Source of the DNA: an uncultured Pelagibacteraceae bacterium
GTDB taxonomy: Bacteria; Pseudomonadota; Alphaproteobacteria; Pelagibacterales; Pelagibacteraceae
Direction of reading: 5' to 3'
Length of the DNA: 59,305 nt
Assembly (NCBI GenBank): GCA_902597695.1
Contig: CACJYH010000002.1
Location: 1-59,305, forward strand
The position numbers and the translations under genes were made by a program. Within the stretch, counting starts at the first letter, position 1, and the number at the start of each line of letters is the position of its first letter. Positions 50,244 through 59,075 of the stretch are shown piece by piece. The notes beneath the pieces are model-generated. The model ran no database searches. It worked only from the letters and a program-made list of their open reading frames with translations, and was not told where the DNA came from.

Positions 50244-51327
50244 ATTTTCAACTCAAGATAAAAATTTCATGAAATTGGCTTTAAACTTAGCTAATGCGCG
50301 AAGAGGTTTAACAGGAAATAATCCCTCGGTTGGATGTGTAATAGTAAAGAATAATAGAATAATATCTATAGGACAAACAGGCTATAATGGCAGACCTCAT
50401 GCTGAACATAACGCAATTTTGAATTGTTTAGAAAATTTAAAAGACTCAAAAATGTATGTTACTCTAGAGCCATGTAATCATTATGGAAAAACTCCTCCCT
50501 GCACCAAAAATATTATAAAGAATAAAATTGGGGAAGTTTATTATTCAATGGATGACATTGATTTAAAAGTAAAAGGCAAGAGTTATTCAATATTAAAAGA
50601 CAACAACATTAGAGTTAAAAAGGGGCTTTTAAGAAAAGATGCAGAAAATTTATACAGATCTTATTTTTTTAATAGAAAAAAGAGTCTACCATATGTAATT
50701 GGAAAAATTGCAGTATCAAAAAATAAGATTATTTATAGCGAAATATCAAAAAGAATTACTGATAAAACATCTGATAAATTAACTCATTATTTAAGATTAA
50801 AAAGTGATGGTATAATGATTTCTTGCAAAACACTAAATATCGATAATCCAAAACTAAATTGTAGGTTGGAGGGTTTCGATAAATTCTCCCCAAAAAGAAT
50901 TATTTTAGATAGAAATTTAGAAATAAATTTGAAAAGTTATATAGCTAAATCGATAAAAAATGAAAATACTATTATTTTTCATAATTCTAACGATAAATCA
51001 AAAATAAAACTTTTAAAAAAGAGAGGATCTATTCTAATAAAACAATCTACAGATAAATACAAAAATTTCGATCTAAAAAAAATTCTGAAAGATTTATATA
51101 AAAGGGAAATAAGAAATCTATTAGTAGAGGGTGGAGATATATTAACAAAAAATCTCCTTCAAAAGAAACTATTTAATGAATTTTATATGTTTAGAAGTTC
51201 GAAAAATTTATCTAAAAACAAAAAACATGTTAATTTTACTTCTTTCAACATTTTGAATACCAAATATAACAAACATAAGATAAACTCTAAATTAGCTAGC
51301 GATAAATTAACTATTTACAAAAATTGA
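50224..51327 (+). CDS. ribD: Bifunctional riboflavin deaminase-reductase
   Basis: 367 residues. N-terminal deaminase (about 10-145): HAEHNAI with the catalytic Glu and EPCNHYGKTPPC with the zinc cysteines. C-terminal reductase (about 150-360) retains LRLKSDGIMI, PKRIILDRN and LLVEGGDIL. It performs the second and third steps of riboflavin synthesis. The ATG lies 20 bases inside nrdR; a later in-frame ATG (MKLALNLA, residue 16) is possible. Confidence 0.94.
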   Translation: MSTKKDKFSTQDKNFMKLALNLANARRGLTGNNPSVGCVIVKNNRIISIGQTGYNGRPHAEHNAILNCLENLKDSKMYVTLEPCNHYGKTPPCTKNIIKNKIGEVYYSMDDIDLKVKGKSYSILKDNNIRVKKGLLRKDAENLYRSYFFNRKKSLPYVIGKIAVSKNKIIYSEISKRITDKTSDKLTHYLRLKSDGIMISCKTLNIDNPKLNCRLEGFDKFSPKRIILDRNLEINLKSYIAKSIKNENTIIFHNSNDKSKIKLLKKRGSILIKQSTDKYKNFDLKKILKDLYKREIRNLLVEGGDILTKNLLQKKLFNEFYMFRSSKNLSKNKKHVNFTSFNILNTKYNKHKINSKLASDKLTIYKN

Positions 51328-51328
51328 A

Positions 51329-51922
51329 ATGTTTAATGGAATTATTTTTAACAAAGGTTTAATAACTAAAATAATTAAAAGACCTAAAGGAATTAATATT
51401 TTTGTAAAATCTAATCTAAAATTAAGTTTAAAAGATATAGGTGTTTCTGTAGCTTGTGATGGAGTTTGTCTTACTCTCATTTCAATAAAAAAAGGGACTA
51501 TGGAATTTTATCTATCAAATGAAACTATAAAAAGGTCAAAATTTAGATACATAAAGTTAAATGATAGAATTAATCTAGAACTTCCTCTTAAATATGGTCA
51601 AAAGATTTCAGGGCATATTTGCCAAGGTCATGTCGATACTGTTGGGAAAATATTATCAGTAAAAAATATTGATAAATCTTATCTATTTGATTTTGAAATT
51701 AATAAAAAAGAGAAAAAAAATATAATCGAAAAAGCTTCAATAAGTATAAATGGCATATCATTAACAATCTCTAAAGTGACGAAAAAAGGTTTTCAAATCT
51801 GGATAATTCCTCATACTTATAAATTAACAAATCTATCATCTCTTAAAAAAGGTAATTTAGTTAACGTAGAAATAGATATTCTTTCAAAATACGTTAGAAA
51901 CTATTTTTATGAAAAAAAATAA
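51329..51922 (+). CDS. ribE: Riboflavin synthase (alpha chain)
   Basis: 197 residues, two lumazine-binding repeats. Dismutates two dimethyl-ribityllumazines to riboflavin. Marks: start MFNGIIFNKGLI, SVACDGVCLTLIS in repeat 1, SGHICQGHVDTVG at the junction and ASISINGISLTIS in repeat 2. It starts one base after ribD and overlaps the next gene by 14 bases. Confidence 0.95.
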   Translation: MFNGIIFNKGLITKIIKRPKGINIFVKSNLKLSLKDIGVSVACDGVCLTLISIKKGTMEFYLSNETIKRSKFRYIKLNDRINLELPLKYGQKISGHICQGHVDTVGKILSVKNIDKSYLFDFEINKKEKKNIIEKASISINGISLTISKVTKKGFQIWIIPHTYKLTNLSSLKKGNLVNVEIDILSKYVRNYFYEKK

Positions 51923-53009
51923 TTATTCATCAATAGAAACTATAATAAATGTTGCAAAAAAAGGGGGTATGTACATTTTAGTTGATGATGAAAAAAGAGA
52001 AAATGAAGGTGATTTAGTTATGTCTACCTCAGATACAAATGCAAAGAATATTAATTTTATGGCTAAATATGGAAGAGGTCTTATTTGTTTAGCCTTAGAT
52101 AGTCTTCAAGCTAAAAAATTAAATTTATCCTTAATGTCACCTGTAAATCAATCAAGAAATCAAACAGCATTTACAATTTCAATAGAGGCTAAGAAAGGTA
52201 TCACTACTGGAATATCAGCAAAAGATAGAGCAAGAACTATCAAAATAGCCTCTAAGAAAAATGTGAGTAAAAAAGATATAGTATCCCCTGGCCATGTGTT
52301 TCCAATCATTGCAAAAGATGGGGGTGTTCTTGTAAGAGCTGGTCACACAGAAGCCTCTGTAGATATTTCAAAGTTAGCTAAAAAGAATAATTCAGCAGTC
52401 ATTTGTGAAATAATGAATGAAGATGGGACAATGGCTAAGGGTCAAGCACTTTTAAATTTTGCACAAAAGCATAAACTTAAAATTGGCAAAATTGAGGATT
52501 TAATTTCTTATCGATTAAAAAAAGAAAAATTAGTAAAATTAAAAAAGTCTTCGAATATCAAAGTAAAAAATCAAAAATATAAGATCAAAATATATGAGAA
52601 TCTTTTAGATGGATCAGAACACTTTGCTCTCATAAAAGGATCTTTAAAAAGATCAATCGTACCACGTGTTAGAGTTATTTCATCAAATGTTGTTTACAAC
52701 TATCTTATAAGTCAGAAACTTCCCAATTCATTTGATAAAACAATGAACTATTTTAGAAAATATAATAATTGTGTACTAATCTTTATAAAAGATACTAACT
52801 TAAATTCGGTTACTCAAACACTTAAAAGTTTTAAAAATAAAAGTTTTAAAAAGAAAGGTAAAGATAATCTTATAAGAAATTATGGTATAGGTGCCCAAAT
52901 TATTAAAGATTTAAAAATCAAAAAGATGATATTAATTACTAGAACACCAAAAAAAGTTATTGGTTTAGAGGGATATAACATTAAGATAACTAAACAAGAA
53001 TTGATTTGA
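51909..53009 (+). CDS. ribB: 3,4-dihydroxy-2-butanone-4-phosphate synthase fused to a degenerate GTP cyclohydrolase II domain
   Basis: 366 residues. N-terminal RibB domain (about 6-205) is intact: DDEKRENEGDLVM, YGRGLICLAL, TGISAKDRARTI, RAGHTEASVDI, CEIMNEDGTMAKG. The C-terminal half (about 220-366) has a RibA-like outline, but where the zinc site HSECLTGD...RCDCG should be it reads VRVISSNVVYNYL, so the cysteines are gone. It therefore probably makes only the butanone phosphate (the RibBX type known from other proteobacteria), and an active RibA must be elsewhere. Confidence 0.93.
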   Translation: MKKNNYSSIETIINVAKKGGMYILVDDEKRENEGDLVMSTSDTNAKNINFMAKYGRGLICLALDSLQAKKLNLSLMSPVNQSRNQTAFTISIEAKKGITTGISAKDRARTIKIASKKNVSKKDIVSPGHVFPIIAKDGGVLVRAGHTEASVDISKLAKKNNSAVICEIMNEDGTMAKGQALLNFAQKHKLKIGKIEDLISYRLKKEKLVKLKKSSNIKVKNQKYKIKIYENLLDGSEHFALIKGSLKRSIVPRVRVISSNVVYNYLISQKLPNSFDKTMNYFRKYNNCVLIFIKDTNLNSVTQTLKSFKNKSFKKKGKDNLIRNYGIGAQIIKDLKIKKMILITRTPKKVIGLEGYNIKITKQELI

Positions 53010-53395
53010 TGAAAAAAATTTTAATAGTAACAGCGGATTATTATAAAGATATTTCTTTGGGTTTGTTAAATAGTGCAAAAAAAAATCTCCCAATAAATTT
53101 TAATATAAAAATAATTAAAGTTCCTGGCGTTTTTGAGATACCTGTGACCATCTCAAAACATTTGAAAAAATTTGACGCTTTCATCGCTCTTGGATGTGTT
53201 ATTAAAGGTCAGACTCCACATTTTGATTTCATATCTCAATCCTCAACTAATGCTATTATGGATTTAGCTATTAATTCAAAAAAACCTATAGGAAATGGAA
53301 TTCTAACTTGTTTAAATATGAATCAAGCAAAGGCCAGAAAAAAAAAGGGTGCTGAGGCAGCAAAAGCTGTTGTTTCAGTTTTATCTCAAAAATGA
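53009..53395 (+). CDS. ribH: 6,7-dimethyl-8-ribityllumazine synthase
   Basis: 128 residues from the ATG at 53009 (shares the final A of the preceding TGA); a TTG three bases earlier is also in frame. Condenses the two riboflavin precursors. Motifs: VPGVFEIPVTI, GCVIKGQTPHFDFIS with the catalytic His, and GILTCLNMNQAKAR. The shorter form of the family. The stop overlaps nusB by four bases. Confidence 0.95.
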   Translation: MKKILIVTADYYKDISLGLLNSAKKNLPINFNIKIIKVPGVFEIPVTISKHLKKFDAFIALGCVIKGQTPHFDFISQSSTNAIMDLAINSKKPIGNGILTCLNMNQAKARKKKGAEAAKAVVSVLSQK

Positions 53396-53796
53396 AACAA
53401 AAGTACAGCCCAAAAAATAACCCTAGAGTTATTATTATTCAAAAATTATATGGTATCTTGTTTAATAACGACGACAAAATAGATTTCCCAAAACATAGAT
53501 TTAAAAAATTTATAAAAGATATAGTTTTAGGCACAATTGAACGAAACGAGATAATAGTAGATGAATTAGATAAAAATTTAGGTGATAATTTCAATTTATT
53601 TAAATTAGATAAGATATTTCAAGTTATCTTAAAATCTGCAACATATGAAATTTTATATAAACCTAATGTATCAATAAGGATAATCATTAAAGAATATCTT
53701 GATGCATCTAATCTCTTTTTAAATGACTCTCAAACAAAATATTTAAATGCATTACTAGACAATGCTGCCAAAAAATTAAGATCAACAAATGAATGA
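53392..53796 (+). CDS. nusB: Transcription antitermination factor NusB
   Basis: 134 residues, all-helical. Binds boxA RNA with S10 in rRNA antitermination. Family traits are the basic N-terminus, ILKSATYEILYKPNVSIRIIIKEYLDASN and the end FLNALLDNAAK-like KYLNALLDNAAKKLR. ribH-nusB-thiL is a conserved neighbourhood. It overlaps ribH by four and thiL by eight bases. Confidence 0.94.
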   Translation: MKQKYSPKNNPRVIIIQKLYGILFNNDDKIDFPKHRFKKFIKDIVLGTIERNEIIVDELDKNLGDNFNLFKLDKIFQVILKSATYEILYKPNVSIRIIIKEYLDASNLFLNDSQTKYLNALLDNAAKKLRSTNE

Positions 53797-54748
53797 ATTT
53801 GAGATAATCAAAAAATATTTTTCAAAACTCTCTTTAAATAATAAAAATTCTCTTAAGTTAAATGATGATGTTTTTTTCGATAAATCAAAAAAATTAGTTG
53901 TTTCTGTAGATACTTATATAGATAAATCACATTTTTTTGATTTTAAAGATCCTGATTTAGTTATTAAAAAAATTCTAAGATCCTCTATTTCTGATTTGAT
54001 TTGCAAAGGTGTTAAACCAAAATATTATTTTATTTCAGGCTCTGGAAATAAAAAAACATTTACAAAATCGAATTTAAGTAAAATTTCTCAATCACTAAAG
54101 AAAGAACAAAAAAAGTTTGGAATACATATTTCGGGTGGAGATACTGTTTTTTCAAACAAATTGAGTTTTACAATAATTTCTGTTGGTTTTTCCTCTAATA
54201 TAATATTTAGAAATAAGGCAAAATTTAATGATGATATCTATGTTACGGGTAACTTAGGTGATAGTTACATGGGCTTAGAAATATTAAAAAAAAAGTTTTT
54301 TTTAAAAAAAGATCTCAATAAATATTTTCTGAAGAAATATTATCTTCCAGAATTACATATCAATTTAACAAAAAAATTATTTAATTTTGCTAATACCTCT
54401 ATAGATATTTCTGATGGTCTTTTTGCAGATTTAGATAAATTAATTAATAAACAAAAATTATCTTATAAAGTTAATGTGTTAAATATTCCAACTTCAAAAA
54501 ATTTAAAAAAAATAATAATTTCAAAAAAATTACAAAAGATTGATTTAGTGTCTAAAGGTGACGATTATCAGATTTTATTTACTGCATCAAAAAAGAAGTC
54601 CAGAATCATCAAAAGAACGTTTAAATCTTTAGGTATTAAAATTTCAAAAATTGGAAATATTTCTTCGGGTGGTCAAAAATCACAAATTATTGATGAAAAA
54701 GGGAATAAAATTGCCATTAAAAATAAAGGTCATTTTCATAATTTTTAA
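53789..54748 (+). CDS. thiL: Thiamine-monophosphate kinase
   Basis: 319 residues. Phosphorylates thiamine monophosphate to the diphosphate cofactor. Motifs: LNDDVFFDKSKKLVVSVDTYID (quoted in part: LVVSVDTYID), ISGGDTVFS, FNDDIYVTGNLGDS, SIDISDGLFADLDKL. The usual GDDAA motif reads NDDVF. Very Lys-rich. Genomes of this group often lack full thiamine synthesis but keep ThiL. Confidence 0.92.
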   Translation: MNEFEIIKKYFSKLSLNNKNSLKLNDDVFFDKSKKLVVSVDTYIDKSHFFDFKDPDLVIKKILRSSISDLICKGVKPKYYFISGSGNKKTFTKSNLSKISQSLKKEQKKFGIHISGGDTVFSNKLSFTIISVGFSSNIIFRNKAKFNDDIYVTGNLGDSYMGLEILKKKFFLKKDLNKYFLKKYYLPELHINLTKKLFNFANTSIDISDGLFADLDKLINKQKLSYKVNVLNIPTSKNLKKIIISKKLQKIDLVSKGDDYQILFTASKKKSRIIKRTFKSLGIKISKIGNISSGGQKSQIIDEKGNKIAIKNKGHFHNF

Positions 54749-54830
54749 AAGTTATTTATTGCCTTTTATAGCTTTTTTTGTATTGTCCGATTTTTAATAA
54801 CTAACAACCAACAACATAATTAAGGCTTAT

Positions 54831-56936
54831 ATGACATCAACCATCGAAACTATTCTTTTATATACCATTGGTGCTGGACTATTATCTATAGTTTATGGAT
54901 ACTTAACTGGAAAAAATATTTTAAATTCAAGTGCTGGCAATTCTAAGATGCAAGATATTGCATCAGCGATACAAATTGGTGCAAAAGCTTATCTTGCTAG
55001 ACAATATAAAACAATCGCTATCGTTGGTGTTGCTGTTTTAGTTATTGTAAGTTTTGCTTTTAGTATGCTTGTTGGATTAGGTTACCTTATTGGTGCAACT
55101 TTATCAGGTATAGCTGGGTATGTTGGAATGTTAGTTTCAGTTCAAGCAAATGTAAGGACTGCTGAAGCATCTAGAAAAGGATTGGCTAGCGGTTTGTCAG
55201 TAGCCTTTAAATCTGGTGCTGTGACTGGAATGTTAGTTGCTGGCTTAGCATTATTGTCGATAGCTGTTTATTATTATTTATTGTTAAAATTTAATGTTGA
55301 TGAGAGGGAAATTGTAAATGCATTAGTTGCACTTGGGTTTGGTGCATCATTAATTTCTATTTTTGCAAGACTTGGTGGAGGTATTTTTACTAAAGGTGCT
55401 GATGTTGGAGCAGATTTAGTTGGAAAAGTAGAAGCCGGTATACCAGAAGATGATCCAAGAAATCCTGCTGTAATTGCTGATAACGTCGGTGATAATGTGG
55501 GTGATTGTGCTGGAATGGCCGCTGATTTATTTGAAACTTATGCAGTAACTATTGTTGCAACAATGGTTTTGTCTTCCATATTTTTTCCGGGAGATTTATC
55601 AATGATGATATATCCACTAACAATTGGTGGAGCATGTATTTTAACATCAATTATTGGAACTTTTTTTGTTAAACTTGGGAGAAGTAAAAACGTGATGGGA
55701 GCTTTATATAAAGGATTTGTTGTATCAGCTTTAACTTCCTTAATTGTTTTATATCCAGTCACTGATTACGTTCTAGGTTTAGAAAATTTTTATGATTTAA
55801 ATAACAAATCATTTTCTGGTATTAGCTTATATTATTGTGGAGTTATAGGATTAGTTATTACAGGATTATTAATCTGGGTTACGGAATATTATACAGGTAC
55901 TAACTATAGACCTGTAAAAAGTGTTGCAAGTTCTTCTACAACAGGACATGGTACTAACGTAATTCAAGGTTTAGCAATTTCATTAGAGGCTACAGCTATC
56001 CCAGCTTTAATAATTGTTGCCGGTATTTTGCTTACTAACCATATCGCTGGTTTGTATGGTATAGCTATTGCCGTAACGACTATGTTGGCATTAGCAGGAA
56101 TGGTTGTTGCTTTAGATGCTTATGGACCAGTAACAGATAATGCTGGTGGTATTGCTGAAATGTCTAAATTGCCTAACAATGTTAGAAAAACAACAGATGC
56201 ATTAGACGCTGTTGGTAATACTACAAAGGCGGTTACAAAGGGTTATGCAATTGGGTCTGCTGGACTAGGTGCACTCGTTCTTTTTGCGGCTTACACTGAG
56301 GATATTAAACATTTTTCAAAAGAAGTTGGATCAAAATTAGAAGGAATAGTTGTTACTTTTGATTTATCTAATCCTTATGTTGTTGTTGGTTTACTTATTG
56401 GTGGAATGTTGCCTTATTTATTTGGATCTATGGGTATGCAAGCAGTTGGTAGAGCAGGGGGTGCTGTTGTACTAGAAGTTAGGAGACAATTTAAAAAATA
56501 TCCAGGGATCATGAAAAGAAAGCAAAAACCTGACTATGCTAAATTAGTTGATTTATTAACTGTAGCAGCAATAAAAGAAATGATTATACCATCATTGTTG
56601 CCAGTATTATCGCCCATTGTTTTATATTTCGTAATATTTGCTATAGGTGGACAAGTTGCTGCTTTAGCATCTGTTGGTGCAATGTTGTTAGGTGTTATTA
56701 TTACAGGTCTATTTGTTGCAGTTTCAATGACAGCAGGTGGAGGGGCCTGGGATAATGCAAAAAAATATATTGAAGATGGAAATCATGGTGGGAAGGGATC
56801 TGAAGCTCATAAGGCGGCAGTTACAGGAGATACAGTTGGTGATCCATATAAAGACACTGCAGGTCCAGCAGTAAATCCGATGATCAAAATAACAAATATC
56901 GTTGCTTTACTTTTATTAGCAGTTATCGCTGGCTAA
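54831..56936 (+). CDS. hppA: Membrane H+-translocating pyrophosphatase, K+-independent type
   Basis: 701 residues with about 15-16 membrane segments. Couples PPi hydrolysis to proton export. Substrate-site motif [35 protein letters not shown] (quoted in part: [13 protein letters not shown]) and a second acidic cluster near the C-terminus. The key position in [16 protein letters not shown] has Lys (and Thr three residues on) where K+-dependent enzymes have Ala and Gly/Ala, so it is the K+-independent class. Preceded by an 82-base gap in which I see no clear promoter; overlaps bamE by 14 bases. Confidence 0.97.
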   Translation: MTSTIETILLYTIGAGLLSIVYGYLTGKNILNSSAGNSKMQDIASAIQIGAKAYLARQYKTIAIVGVAVLVIVSFAFSMLVGLGYLIGATLSGIAGYVGMLVSVQANVRTAEASRKGLASGLSVAFKSGAVTGMLVAGLALLSIAVYYYLLLKFNVDEREIVNALVALGFGASLISIFARLGGGIFTKGADVGADLVGKVEAGIPEDDPRNPAVIADNVGDNVGDCAGMAADLFETYAVTIVATMVLSSIFFPGDLSMMIYPLTIGGACILTSIIGTFFVKLGRSKNVMGALYKGFVVSALTSLIVLYPVTDYVLGLENFYDLNNKSFSGISLYYCGVIGLVITGLLIWVTEYYTGTNYRPVKSVASSSTTGHGTNVIQGLAISLEATAIPALIIVAGILLTNHIAGLYGIAIAVTTMLALAGMVVALDAYGPVTDNAGGIAEMSKLPNNVRKTTDALDAVGNTTKAVTKGYAIGSAGLGALVLFAAYTEDIKHFSKEVGSKLEGIVVTFDLSNPYVVVGLLIGGMLPYLFGSMGMQAVGRAGGAVVLEVRRQFKKYPGIMKRKQKPDYAKLVDLLTVAAIKEMIIPSLLPVLSPIVLYFVIFAIGGQVAALASVGAMLLGVIITGLFVAVSMTAGGGAWDNAKKYIEDGNHGGKGSEAHKAAVTGDTVGDPYKDTAGPAVNPMIKITNIVALLLLAVIAG

Positions 56937-57408
56937 TTTCTTTTCTTTTTTTGGCCCTCACTCCAAGAGGGTCATTAATCTTTTGTCTCATACTTGACAT
57001 AAACTCATAAATGAAAGAGTTTCTTGAAAAATTCGCTTCAGTAGTCTTGTTTACAAGTTTTATTCTCTTCATATCATCTATGTTGTAAAATTCTTTTTTT
57101 TTTAGGATACCAAAATTATCAATTTCAAGAACTAAAACATTATTTTTATATATTTTCATTTGTCCAAGATTTTTTAATCTTGATTGAGTTTGTTTTCTTT
57201 CAATATATATCCATATATCATTATCAAATTTACTTCGAGTTGATGGAGTTCCAAGAATTTTTCTTACATCATTACTTGTTGACTTATCAACAATCAATTG
57301 TTTTTGTTTTTTTTCGAGAAAAGGAACACCATGATGTTTGACAACTTTTTTGAAAGAACAATTTGATAGTAATAATGCAAAAGAAAATATATATAATAAT
57401 TTATACAT
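56923..57408 (-). CDS. bamE: Outer membrane assembly lipoprotein BamE (SmpA/OmlA family)
   Basis: 161 residues. Lipoprotein signal with Cys17 ([10 protein letters not shown]; the Asn before Cys is unusual), then the BamE domain (about 25-110) with [19 protein letters not shown] and [11 protein letters not shown]. Part of the Bam complex inserting beta-barrels. The C-terminal 50 residues are an added charged tail. Convergent with hppA (14-base overlap). Its ATG and that of the divergent gene share one CATG. Confidence 0.9.
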   Translation of the reverse strand: MYKLLYIFSFALLLSNCSFKKVVKHHGVPFLEKKQKQLIVDKSTSNDVRKILGTPSTRSKFDNDIWIYIERKQTQSRLKNLGQMKIYKNNVLVLEIDNFGILKKKEFYNIDDMKRIKLVNKTTEANFSRNSFIYEFMSSMRQKINDPLGVRAKKRKEISQR

Positions 57409-57874
57409 GTCTGAAAATTATATTAATGTTTATAACAATTTGATCAATTACTCTAGAAATAAAGATCTATATAAATCTCTTAATCGTAAAGATAACTTTT
57501 CGGATCGGTTAACTCTTTTTCTGATCCATTTCGCTTTCTTTTTAAAAAGCTATAAAAATAAAGAAAATAGGGATATTTTGCAAAAAATTTATGATTTTAA
57601 TTTCAGACAGTTAGAATTAAGTATACGTGAAATAGGTTATGGGGATCAATCAATAAACAAGAAAATGAAAATTTATTTGAATTTATTTCACGCTATTGTT
57701 TCAGAAATTCACTTTTGGGATAAATTAGATAAAAATGAAAAAATAAAAAAACTCTCAACATTTTTAGAAGATTTTAGAGAAATTGATATTTTAGTTGATT
57801 ATTTTGATGAATTTTCCGTAAATTTAAAGAAAAAAACTTTGAATTTTTTTATAAAAAGTGTAATTAGTTCATAA
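57407..57874 (+). CDS. Ubiquinol-cytochrome c chaperone-family protein
   Basis: 155 residues from the ATG at 57407 (MSENYIN); an in-frame ATG at 57338 would extend 23 residues antisense to bamE. It shows the family core [20 protein letters not shown] followed by [16 protein letters not shown], like the LREMGVGDLSVGKRVK block of alphaproteobacterial homologues of the mitochondrial CBP3 assembly factor. Probably helps cytochrome bc1 assembly; some copies are annotated only as hypothetical. Relatives have bamE opposite and a YceD (DUF177) gene next; the latter is absent, with rpmF following after two bases. Confidence 0.82.
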   Translation: MSENYINVYNNLINYSRNKDLYKSLNRKDNFSDRLTLFLIHFAFFLKSYKNKENRDILQKIYDFNFRQLELSIREIGYGDQSINKKMKIYLNLFHAIVSEIHFWDKLDKNEKIKKLSTFLEDFREIDILVDYFDEFSVNLKKKTLNFFIKSVISS

Positions 57875-57876
57875 TT

Positions 57877-58059
57877 ATGGCTGTACCTAAACGAAAACAA
57901 ACACCATCAAGAACTGGTATGAGAAGATCACAAAATATGAAATTCTCATCGAAAAATGTTATTGAAGATAAAAAATCTGGTGAATATAGATTGTCTCATC
58001 ATTTAGATTTAAAAACTGGTATGTATAAAGGCCGTCAAGTTTTGGACCCAAAAGAATAA
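57877..58059 (+). CDS. rpmF: 50S ribosomal protein L32 (zinc-free form)
   Basis: 60 residues. [19 protein letters not shown] is the family start. No zinc cysteines, so it is the C-minus form. Eleven bases before plsX, the usual pairing of a ribosomal gene with phospholipid synthesis. Confidence 0.97.
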   Translation: MAVPKRKQTPSRTGMRRSQNMKFSSKNVIEDKKSGEYRLSHHLDLKTGMYKGRQVLDPKE

Positions 58060-58070
58060 TAATATTTTAA

Positions 58071-59072
58071 ATGTCAGATTTAATTAAAATTGCAGTTGAT
58101 GCAATGGGTGGTGATGGATCACCAAAAAAAATAATTGATGGTATTATTTATAATCATAAAACGGATAAAAATAATTTTTATAAAATCTTTGGAAATAAAA
58201 TTGAAATTGAAGCTCATATCAAAGATAAACTTAAAAAAGATTTCTATGAAATAATACATACTGACAATGTTGTAAAAAGTACAGATAGCCCCCTAGAAGC
58301 TGCTAAAAGAGGAAAAGATACAAGTATGTGGCTTGCTATCGAAAGTGTAAAGAAAAAAGAAACTGATATTGTAATATCAGCTGGCAATACTGGTGCCTTA
58401 CTTGTTATCTCAAAATTAAATCTTAAAATGATAGAAAATATTGATAAACCAGCTTTATCTGCTTTATGGCCAAATAAAAAAGGAATGAGTGTTGTATTAG
58501 ATTTAGGTGCAAATATTGAATGTGGCCCAAAAAATTTAGTTGATTTTTCAATAATGGGTGCATCGTTGTATAAATCTCTTTATCCAAATAATACTCCTAA
58601 AATAGCATTACTTAATATTGGATCGGAAGAACTGAAGGGGAATGAAATTATAAAGGAGACTTTTCAAATACTTACTGAAAAAAAATTTAAAAATTTTGAT
58701 TTCTCTGGTTATATAGAAGGCAATCAACTTATGGATGGGAACGTAAATGTAATTATTTCAGATGGATTTACAGGCAATGTTGCACTAAAAACAGCTGAGG
58801 GTACTGCCAATTTTATTACTGATGAGTTAAAAAAAGTTTTTAAAGGTTCTATCTTGGGAAAAATTTCAGCGATATTAAATTACTCAAATCTAAGAAAATT
58901 TAAAAAAAGACTAGACCCAAGACTTTATAATGGTGCCATTTTTATTGGTTTAGATTCCCCTGTTGTTAAAAGTCATGGAGGAACAGATTTTATAGGGTTT
59001 TCTAATTCTCTAGATGTTTGTAATAAAATTGTTAAAGGTGATTTGATTAACAAAATAAGGGAAAATATTTGA
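58071..59072 (+). CDS. plsX: Phosphate acyltransferase PlsX
   Basis: 333 residues. Makes acyl-phosphate from acyl-ACP for PlsY. Motifs: IAVDAMGGDGSPK at the N-terminus, VISAGNTGALLVISK, LDLGANIECGP, IGSEELKGNE and SDGFTGNVALKTAEG. ihfA begins four bases after the stop, so fabH, which usually lies here, is absent. Confidence 0.97.
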   Translation: MSDLIKIAVDAMGGDGSPKKIIDGIIYNHKTDKNNFYKIFGNKIEIEAHIKDKLKKDFYEIIHTDNVVKSTDSPLEAAKRGKDTSMWLAIESVKKKETDIVISAGNTGALLVISKLNLKMIENIDKPALSALWPNKKGMSVVLDLGANIECGPKNLVDFSIMGASLYKSLYPNNTPKIALLNIGSEELKGNEIIKETFQILTEKKFKNFDFSGYIEGNQLMDGNVNVIISDGFTGNVALKTAEGTANFITDELKKVFKGSILGKISAILNYSNLRKFKKRLDPRLYNGAIFIGLDSPVVKSHGGTDFIGFSNSLDVCNKIVKGDLINKIRENI

Positions 59073-59075
59073 TCA

